From Methylotuvimicrobium sp018830325 (lineage in GTDB: Bacteria > Pseudomonadota > Gammaproteobacteria > Methylococcales > Methylomonadaceae), in the NCBI RefSeq assembly GCF_044788715.1, contig NZ_CP173170.1:1922001-1986000 (forward strand): 64,000 nt of DNA, in the 5' to 3' direction. The position numbers were made by a program, and so were the translations under genes. A model generated the notes under the pieces. That model did not search any database. It was given only the letters and a program-made list of their open reading frames with translations, and had not been told where the DNA came from. Positions 55,321-62,486 of this stretch are shown here, piece by piece (position 1 is the first letter of the stretch; each line of letters starts with the position of its first letter).

Positions 55321-57004
55321 GTAACTATTCAGACCCCCTGGCCACTGGAGGCAATTTTGGAATCGGCCGACCGGTTCGCTGATGATCAATGACGAGAGCC
55401 AAATAAAGCCAAGGGGATTGTTGTCTTTTACGGCAGGTTTCGATCACGCTGATTAAAATGGCGAATACCCGCGAGCCTTGTTCGGTGCGAGTGCCATAGC
55501 TGATGCGTCTCAAAATCACCCAGTGCCCCAGTGCCGCAGTGCCCGCTCGGCTTCGTTGTTGGTCAACGGCAAATGATAGGACGCAACGACCTGAAAGATC
55601 GCATCCCAATCATTGAGCATTTCACCGGCCAGCTCACGCGTCTTTTTATGCGTTGCTTCGCGCAGGCTTTCGCATAGCGCTCGATAGAGCGCCAGTGATT
55701 CTTGAAAGGTTTCCGTCAATGGTTTGTCGGGCGGGTCGACGCGGGCCGCACGAATCGCGTTCATCAGCGTATTCAGCAACGCCAGTGTGTGCTGGCCGAA
55801 CTGGCGCGCTACGGGATCGAAGCTCTCCTCCAGCCCTTGAGCCTTGCGCAGCAGATGCGCCCAGCAGCGCACGCGATGCGGATATTTGCGATAGGCTTGG
55901 TAGCCATCGCTCATGAGCCAGCCCAAATAGTCCTCGCCCCAAAGGTTCTCGAGCAATTCGGCACTGCGGTAGGCAATCCAGTAGGCGGTCACGCTATCGG
56001 TGCTGAACACCCACAGCCATAAGAAGGTCGTCAGTTCCATCCAGGACGTTTCATCGACATGCAGTAATTGACTATTGACCACCGCCTCAATGAGTTCGTC
56101 TTCGATCGGCATCGCCGCCGAGCCGCTTTCATGCAGGGTGTTGTTGATGGTGCCGACACTGAGACTTAACCCTAACCAATCCTGCAAGAATTCGCGGATG
56201 CGTTCTCGGGATAGCCGCATGCGATAGGCCAGACACACAATCAAGGCGGCCAAACCCGGGCCGACCAGGCGCCATTCGCTGCACACGACGTTCGGCAAAC
56301 TGCCGTGGGGCACGTGACGATACGGTTCGTCTCGCGTCACATGGCCGCAGTGACACGTTGCTTCATAATAGGTATGCCGCGTCGCGATTAATCTCAAGCC
56401 CGGATCGTTCGCGTCAGCCCAGGCGAGGTCAACGGTATCAAAAGCGGTATACGCTTTTTGCTGACTTGCCGTGAACACAGTACCGCAACACGCGCAACGC
56501 TCGGGACGATGACCTTGATAGTCGGTCACCAGCAAAACTTGCTGTCTACCGAAGCCTTGCGCACCAGGCTGCTTATCGGGTTTAAGCACATCATCCGAAG
56601 CTTGAGACGAGTCGGTTTGAGACTCTTGTTTGGATTTTTTAGCGGGTGGCGCGAGAGAGGTATTCTCTGCCTCCTGGTCCGGCGTGTCTTCACCAGCGTC
56701 TATCGCATCGGTGTCACTGGCTGTATCGTTCGCTTTATCCCACGGTACTTCACTACCGGGTGGCCGGGATCTATTGCGCGAGTTTTGCTTCAAGCGCTCG
56801 CGTGCTTCCTTGAGATCGTTGAGCAAGCGAATCGAAAGGCGACGCAAATCCTCTTCCGGCAAGTCCAGAAGCTTGTCTTCATCCAGTTGGTTTAGGTCAT
56901 GATCGCTCAGTTGCATGGTGCTCAGGTTACGTCTTGGTGGCTTAAAAATACAGGTTTTTAGTGACTGATTGGATGATTTTTGTAGTGGGGGTCTGAATAG
57001 TTAC
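55321..57004 (-). mobile_element. IS66-family insertion sequence (second, different type)
   Basis: Perfect 18-bp inverted repeats GTAACTATTCAGACCCCC at 55321-55338 and complemented at 56987-57004. It carries one transposase gene, distinct from that at 36948. The neighbouring octamers (AGCCTTTA and CAAATAAG) do not match, and the ISL3 sequence on the left does not resume on the right. The insertion was therefore followed by deletion of one flank. Confidence 0.85.
55325..56916 (-). pseudogene. IS66-family transposase disrupted by an 8-bp tandem duplication
   Basis: Starts at ATG 56916 (MQLSDHDLNQLDEDKLLDLP). It has a polar linker, the zinc-finger part (CACCGTVFTASQ, CHCGHVTRD) and DDE motifs LLHVDETSWMELTTFLWLWV, LMSDGYQAYRKYPHRVRCWA and LTNNEAERALRHW. 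At that point GGCACTGG is present twice in a row; the extra 8 bp shifts frame to an early stop near 55516. The expected continuation VILRRISYGTRTEQGSRVF to PIPKLPPVARGSE is intact in the next frame, ending at 55325. The acidic residues precede the break, but the C-terminus is lost. Confidence 0.85.
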
Positions 57005-57804
57005 CAAATAAGAGTTTATCGTAAAAGCCAGCATACGCCAGATGCGGTAAAATACTCTAACGCCAAACAGCAGGAAATGATTCGTGACAGCCGAATTGAT
57101 CAGTAGACCCGTCAAAACATTGTGCAGCAGCTGGAAATATTCACTACTTGATGGAAGAGGTGCCGAGTCTATCGCCACATCCGCCTCAGGTAAGACCTGC
57201 ATCCGCTTCGGCGCCCCCCGATCCGCGCAGGCTATAGATCAATGGCAAGCCGCTACGCGAATATCTACAAGACGCCGGCTTAACCACGCCGCTGAAATTG
57301 TGTCAGTTGTTGCAATCCCTGTCCTTCGCAAACTTCGAAGCCCGTTACCCGCCCGGCGGGCGTCCGCCGTATGCGCAGCAAGCGGTGGTCAGTATCATTT
57401 ACCCGGAAGGCCAAAGCCTGGGCGAAGACTGAAACAAACAATTCGACAAACACATCCCCAGCCCGTGTTTTATAATCGGGCGGCCCAAAGCAAAGCTACC
57501 TTTATGGCGCAAATGACCGGCTCAAGGCCGCCGATCCGGCTGTCCAGCTACGCTCCAGGTAGCGGTGGGACCCATGCGCAAGCGGTTTCAATCCTTGCAC
57601 CTATCTGGGGCGCATTGTTCCGTCAGATGCCTCTGGCAAAAACAGTCGAAGACTACGAAGTTTCGATGCCTTGGTACCTCGCCAAACTAGAGGCTGGTCA
57701 AAATTCATGCGACTTTTTTCGAAATTTCAATAGTTTGATTTAACAGTGATTATGATAATAACGCATGCATATTCCAGTTTAAATTCTTAACTATAAAGCT
57801 CTTT
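57005..57804. other. Debris region with a transposase N-terminal fragment
   Basis: No intact gene. In one frame, 57228-57432 reads NGKPLREYLQDAGLTTPLKL and then FEARYPPGGRPPYAQQAVVS before a stop. GGRPPY plus the preceding helical segment is typical of the N-terminus of IS1182/IS5-like transposases. A 219-codon frame across 57084-57743 runs in another phase through the same DNA and has no domain; I regard it as chance. The rest looks like rearranged remnants upstream of the glycosyltransferase gene. Confidence 0.5.
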
Positions 57805-58689
57805 ATGACATCCAAATCTATTTCATTGTTGCTGCCTACTAGAGGACGTCCGGCTCTGGTTGAGCGGTTGTTTAATAGCATTAGCAAGACAGTATCTCGC
57901 TTCGAAAATATTGAAGTAATTCTTTACACGGACAGAGACGATCCCTCCAGCCATGGCCTTACCAGTACGGATTTCAGTGTTACGACGATTATTGGTCACG
58001 CCAAGAGTATGGGAGGCTACAATTCGGCCTGTTTAAACAGGGCCCGGGGAAATATCATCATTCTGGCTAACGACGATATGGTTATGCGCACGCTGAACTG
58101 GGACGTGAAAATTATGCAGATGGATGCCGAATTTGGCGATAAGATTTATCTAGCCTATGGTAACGATCTGTTTAAGAAACGAAGTTTATGTACCTTTCCG
58201 ATTCTATCGCGGCGAACTTGTGAGTTATTAGTCGAGCCCTATCCAATCGCTTATGGTGGGGCGTTTATCGATGTTCATCTTTTTGATATTTTCAAACGTT
58301 TGCAATATGCAGGGTTCGACCGTATCCGATATATGGAAGATGTGATTTTCGAGCATTTGCATTATCGTGTCGGTAAAGCTGATTGTGACGATACCTACAC
58401 GCGGCGCGGGCGATTTGCGGATGACTCGATCTTTGTGGCAATGGCGGATAGTCGTCGCCAGGCGGTCGGACGGCTTTTGACCGTGCTTCGCGGAGAACCG
58501 TTACCTCCATTTGAGCCTCAGATGGATTGTCGAAATATTCCAAACGGACTGATTGCTGCTATTAGCTATTTTACCCGGCAGTTTCTTTTGGATAGTGGGC
58601 TTTCAATACGGTGGCGTGCCTATTTATGGTGTTGGTTTATCGGTCGATACCTTGCTGCGCGCGGTTTTTTGAAGCTGTTGATGCGTTAG
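57805..58689 (+). CDS. Glycosyltransferase family 2-like protein
   Basis: 294 residues. The start SISLLLPTRGRPALVERLFNSI and VEVILYTDRDD-like segment, then GGYNSACLNRARGNIIILANDDMVMRTLNWD, match a GT-A nucleotide-binding fold with a DxD-like DD at ~91-92. Later YGGAFIDVHLFDIFKRLQ and MEDVIFEHLHYRVGK recall the acceptor region of family 2 enzymes. C-terminal residues ~245-294 are hydrophobic/aromatic and may associate with the membrane. It would add one sugar of the exported glycan; donor and linkage unknown. Confidence 0.72.
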   Translation: MTSKSISLLLPTRGRPALVERLFNSISKTVSRFENIEVILYTDRDDPSSHGLTSTDFSVTTIIGHAKSMGGYNSACLNRARGNIIILANDDMVMRTLNWDVKIMQMDAEFGDKIYLAYGNDLFKKRSLCTFPILSRRTCELLVEPYPIAYGGAFIDVHLFDIFKRLQYAGFDRIRYMEDVIFEHLHYRVGKADCDDTYTRRGRFADDSIFVAMADSRRQAVGRLLTVLRGEPLPPFEPQMDCRNIPNGLIAAISYFTRQFLLDSGLSIRWRAYLWCWFIGRYLAARGFLKLLMR

Positions 58690-58921
58690 CAAGGTCGTGA
58701 ATATTCCATTGATCAACTTTAGTGACATTCCTCTTTAGGGAGACTCTGCACAAGTTAATTTCGTTCATGATTCGACAAGTCCACTATTTATGTGCATATT
58801 GATATGAATAAAATCAACTTGTTTAATTCAGGATTTAAGACTCTTGGCATGTTGTTGGCCATTATGTATTCAATAATATTTATTCATTACTTTCATGCTC
58901 TACAAATCAAGGAAATAATTG

Positions 58922-60142
58922 ATGATGTCGCCTGATTCGCAGAAACAATGGGATTATTTGATAGTCGGGGGCGGAATTGTCGGGCTGACTGTTGCCCGTG
59001 AACTAAATAAGAGGCACCCCGATGCTCAAATTGCGATTCTGGAAAATGAAAGTGGCCTGGGGAAACATGCTAGTGGTCGTAATAGTGGTGTGTTGCACAG
59101 TGGCATCTATTACGACAGTCAAACTTTGAAAGCCAAGGTATGCGCGAAAGGCGCGCGTAGGATGAAGGTGTTCGCGCGGGAGTATGGCATAAACTGTCAA
59201 CATAGCGGCAAGGTCATAGTAGCTTCCTCTTCCAAAAATTTAACAGTGATCGACAAGCTACTAAAAAACGCACGAGAAAATGGCATTAGGGCGGAATTTC
59301 TGGATGAGTATGGAGTTCGACAAACCGAACCATATGTTGGGGTCTACCAACAGGGCATCCATTGCCCGGATACGGCGGTGATAGACAGTAAGACCGTGGT
59401 TTCAAAGTTGCTGGAGTTGTTAGTGAACAGCAGTGTAAAAATATTTTTCCACGCGCCGGTTTCATCAGTCGATACTGAGGCTCGTAAGGTGACGATGTTT
59501 AGGGGGAATTCGCTTATCGCTATTTATTTAACTGCGCCGGAGCCTCGGTAGATAAGGTTGCCAAAAATTTTGGATTGGCCGCGGATTACACCTTAGTGCT
59601 ATTTAAAGGAATTTATTTTAGATTGCGGCCCGAACGTGCGCATTTAGTTCACGCCAATATTTATCCCGTACCCGATATCGATCAGCCGTTTCTGGGGGGG
59701 GGCGCCTGACTCGATTGGCAAGCGGCGATGTCTATGCCGGACCTACAGCGATACCGGCGCTGGGCTGCGATAATTACGGTATTTTACAAGGCGCGCAGTT
59801 GGGTGAATCCCTGATAATTGCCATTGAAATTGCCGGGATGTACTTGGCCAATCGCCAAAATTTCCGGCAATTGGTGCATACCGAATTTGGTAAATATCGA
59901 AAGAAGAATTTCTTTGCCGCAGTGCGTAAATTAATGCCCGAGCTTGGTTATGACGACCTGATTGTCAGCGACAGAGTGGGAATACGCCCGCAATTTATCA
60001 ACGTCCGCGAAAAAAGTTGGAAATGAATTATGTGATTGAAAAAACATCGGATTCGCTGCATGTGCTGAACGCAATCTCACCGGCCTTTACCAGTTCCCTA
60101 GCCTTTGCGGATTGGATTGTTGATCAATCGGAGGCGGATTAA
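58922..60142 (+). pseudogene. L-2-hydroxyglutarate oxidase-like FAD enzyme (LhgO type), frameshifted
   Basis: Starts at ATG 58922 with AAGGA upstream. FAD-binding YLIVGGGIVGLTVARELNKR, then GKHASGRNSGVLHSGIYYD. The frame breaks near 59515 and resumes as NCAGASVDKVAKNFGLAADY, then LRPERAHLVHANIYPVPD. It breaks at the G8 run near 59700 and resumes as LTRLASGDVYAGPTAIPALG. It breaks again at an A run near 60012 and ends VIEKTSDSLHVLNAISPAFT...TAA 60140-60142. Three shifts, two at homopolymers. Decay is most likely, given the neighbouring pseudogenes, but assembly indels cannot be excluded. Such oxidases are recurrent in polysaccharide loci. Confidence 0.85.
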
Positions 60143-60169
60143 ATCCGAATAGGATAAGGAGAGATGACA

Positions 60170-60715
60170 ATGGAACCAAAGCGAGCTTTGTTTTTAGACA
60201 GGGACGGGGTCATCAATCATGATGGTGGCTACATCTGCCGTCCAGACGACTTTGAGTTTATTGAAGGTATATTCGAACTGGCTACAACCGCTGTTCAATT
60301 GGGCTACTTGTTGATAGTCGTTACCAATCAAGCCGGTATAGGACGCGGCTACTATACAGAGCAGGATTTTTTTAATCTGACGGATTGGATGTGCGCTAGA
60401 TTTGCAATGGAAGGGGCGCCAATAACCGAAGTCTTCTTTTGTCCCTATCATCCTGAGCACGGTATCGGATCTTACAGAAGGGATTCGTTTGATCGCAAGC
60501 CCAATCCGGGAATGATATTAACAGCGGCCAAAAAGTACGATATCGATTTGGCAAGCTCGGTCATGTTGGGTGATAAGGCATCGGACATAGAGGCGGCGGT
60601 AAATGCCGGGATTGGTGTCAGGTGTCATTATATTCCTGTCGGATGTATTACAGAGCTGTCAGAATTTGCTACGATCTCGATTAATCTTCTAACAGATGCT
60701 TCGACTTTGTTGTAA
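60170..60715 (+). CDS. gmhB: D-glycero-D-manno-heptose-1,7-bisphosphate 7-phosphatase (GmhB-like HAD)
   Basis: 181 residues from ATG 60170, 7 bases after AAGGAGA; ATG 60164 is too close to that site. HAD motifs: FLDRDGVINHDGGYICRPDDF (DxD nucleophile), VVTNQAGIGRGYY (T/S motif), RKPNPGMILTAAKK (K) and MLGDKASDIEAAVNAG (DxxxD). The zinc loop is only half kept: CPYHPE retains Cys-x-His, but the second pair, normally C-x-C before RKP, reads DSFDRKP. It supplies the dephosphorylation step between HddA and HddC, far from those genes but in the same island. Confidence 0.85.
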   Translation: MEPKRALFLDRDGVINHDGGYICRPDDFEFIEGIFELATTAVQLGYLLIVVTNQAGIGRGYYTEQDFFNLTDWMCARFAMEGAPITEVFFCPYHPEHGIGSYRRDSFDRKPNPGMILTAAKKYDIDLASSVMLGDKASDIEAAVNAGIGVRCHYIPVGCITELSEFATISINLLTDASTLL

Positions 60716-61088
60716 ATAAGGGGTAGCTGCAGAATTCGGAAAAAATAGTACGCTAAGTTTTTGGCACGTTCATCCAGCCACGAATTTCAACGATCCTCTC
60801 AGGTGTGCCACAATCGCAACAGATAAATGGTCAATGCTGAATCTCATAGCGCATTTCGTATTGTCCAACGATTAGTTGCCTAACCTCACTTGATTCGAAT
60901 TCAAAGAGTTGTTCGCCGATGCGAGGATTGGTCGGCAGTTCAGCCGGGGCCTTTACCAGTGCTTGGAATGATTATGCTGCAGCCTGTTTATTTGCCGGTG
61001 CTAGAAATTCATGGAGACGCACTTAGTCGGATAGCGCCTACTGGTCCAATTAAGCTCCATCAGCGCGGGATCGGCAGCATGTCGTTAT
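60716..61088. other. Intergenic region without a supported gene
   Basis: A 68-codon frame (60890-61096) runs into the terminator stem and has no domain. Nothing else is recognisable; likely remnant DNA at the edge of the island. Confidence 0.4.
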
Positions 61089-61108
61089 ACGCCTGATTAG
61101 GCGTTTTT
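61089..61108 (+). terminator. Rho-independent terminator at the right edge of the glycan island
   Basis: ACGCCTGATTAGGCGT forms a stem of 6-7 bp followed by TTTTT. The stem is one base different from the palindrome CGCCTAATTAGGCG that was split by the IS5 copy at the left edge of the island (38491-38501 / 39354-39360). Confidence 0.75.
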
Positions 61109-61143
61109 CGATTCAAGTTTATCGGCGTGTCACATCGTTAACG

Positions 61144-61225
61144 GGCGATGGCACTCGGCAATAAGGGCTGGCGTCAATTTCGAGCCGATTTGTCTAATGG
61201 CGCCGGTCACGAGGATGGTTTTCAT
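61144..61225 (-). pseudogene. N-terminal fragment of an SDR epimerase/dehydrogenase
   Basis: From ATG 61225 on the minus strand: MKTILVTGAIRQIGSKLTPA then LIAECHR, and similarity ends. The Rossmann start (VTGA-x-x-Q-I-G) is close to that of threonine dehydrogenase-like/UDP-sugar epimerases. Only ~28 codons remain, so it is a truncated remnant. Confidence 0.65.
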
Positions 61226-61273
61226 CTGTCTTGAACGACGTCGTCTTTCATTTTTTCCGAAGCGTTGCCTGGA

Positions 61274-61870
61274 TTATAAGTGGGTCTGGCTAAGATTGTC
61301 TTGACTGGCGAAGGTTTGGATGACTTCCTCGGCCAATTCGGTTATTTTTCGTCGCTGGTCTCTGGCGTTTTTGCGTAAATAATCAAATGCGGCTTCTTCG
61401 GTGAGGAGTTGATTCTTCATTATCAGGCCAATCGCTATGCAGACGCTTCTGCTTTGGGATAGCGCTTTGTCGAGTTGCTTATTTTCGTATTTTAGATTAA
61501 TGATTTCCTTGTTTCTTTCGAGTACCGCTTCGATGGTCAAAATCAATTGTTCGAGACTGCAGGGTTTGACCAAATAGTTCATGCATCCGGAGGCGATGGC
61601 GGCTTTTACTGTGTCTTCGTCGGAATAGGCGGACAAGAATATGACTGGAACGTCAAGCACTTGTATAAGATGTTTAGCAACGTCAATACCAGTCATTTCC
61701 GGCATGCGGATATCTAAAACCGCAATGTCCGGCTTTTGGTCTTGAGCAAGTTTAATAGCCGTATCGCCCGATGCGGCTTCTAAGACATTATAACCGGATA
61801 GCCGGAGTCCACGGCTCATGGTTCCAAGAATGAGTCGGTCGTCGTCGGCAAGAAGTATTGTTTTATTCAT
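61274..61870 (-). CDS. ANTAR-type response regulator (RNA-binding antiterminator)
   Basis: 198 residues. The receiver (1-120) has D9-D11, phospho-acceptor D53 (IAVLDIRMPEMTG), S-A (FLSAYSDED) and K (LVKPCS). After a coiled coil, the C-terminal ANTAR domain (~140-195) reads SRSVCIAIGLIMKNQLLTEE and AFDYLRKNARDQRRKITELA, with the A-x-G-(L/I)-x-M signature. ANTAR proteins act by antitermination on hairpin-bearing leaders, as with AmiR, NasT and EutV. Its kinase is most likely the HisKA_2 protein encoded upstream on the same strand. Candidate leader hairpins would need to be sought elsewhere. Confidence 0.9.
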   Translation of the reverse strand: MNKTILLADDDRLILGTMSRGLRLSGYNVLEAASGDTAIKLAQDQKPDIAVLDIRMPEMTGIDVAKHLIQVLDVPVIFLSAYSDEDTVKAAIASGCMNYLVKPCSLEQLILTIEAVLERNKEIINLKYENKQLDKALSQSRSVCIAIGLIMKNQLLTEEAAFDYLRKNARDQRRKITELAEEVIQTFASQDNLSQTHL

Positions 61871-62047
61871 TAATAGTTAAATTTAGGCCCGTGCGGTCGT
61901 AAACGCTTAGGTAATCGCTAAAAATAGTTTCCAAAATATGCTTGTTAGTGATTCGTTTTTTTGTTCAATAAGGAAGACGTGAACCTAGAAACTAAATTCG
62001 ATAGGGGGGATGTGAATAATTACGGTGAATCATGCATTTAATATATA
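61871..62047. other. Leader region of the ANTAR regulator gene
   Basis: A/T-rich stretch upstream of the minus-strand regulator start, with no gene and no clear promoter that I can defend. The next 140 bp are the dispersed repeat at 62048-62190, and 62191-62486 holds no supported gene. Confidence 0.35.
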
Positions 62048-62190
62048 CCTTTCGCACTTCAAATTTCGGCAGTGCCGGAGGAGGTCTCGGGGGGCTCGGT
62101 AAAGGCTTTGCCAGCATGGAGCTGGCATAGAGTCTACATGGACGTATTTACGGCGTCCTTTGACGGGCACCCCGAGGCCGAATTTTCATC
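62048..62190. repeat. Dispersed repeat, longest copy
   Basis: Begins CCTTTCGCACTTCAAATTTC and GGCAGTGCCGGAGGAGG (core shared with 8435-8457 and 9896-9936). It continues with AAAGGCTTTGCCAGC, hairpin TGCCAGC/GCTGGCA, CTACATGGACGTATTTACGG and CGTCCTTTGACGGGCACCCC, shared with the minus strand of 23156-23390 and in part with 7340-7520. It is therefore a composite of modules found separately elsewhere in the window. Confidence 0.6.
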
Positions 62191-62486
62191 TACGATGAGT
62201 ATAGCGAACTTATTCCTACATTATTTTAAAGTCATATCCGCGCAATAGCGGAATCAGGCTAAGGTCTTGGCGGCGTAGCGAAGTTGAAAAAAAGGTAGGA
62301 CCGAATCTGAATATAAAAGTTTGAAGTTTAACTACTTTTAGACGAACATAATTGGTTCGATCATGATGCACCAATAATTCGATAAAGAGAATACAAAGCG
62401 GGGGCTGGGGTTTGTATTTAATTTGGTAATCTAATTGAAAAGCATCTGGAAGTAAAGAATTGGACCGGCATTTTGTAATCATAGGC

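Noticed and set aside
57084..57743. 219-codon open frame upstream of the glycosyltransferase
   Set aside because: Low-complexity Arg/Ser-rich translation with no domain; another phase of the same DNA gives a recognisable transposase N-terminal fragment.
60890..61096. 68-codon frame before the terminator at 61089
   Set aside because: No recognisable domain, and its end runs into the terminator stem.
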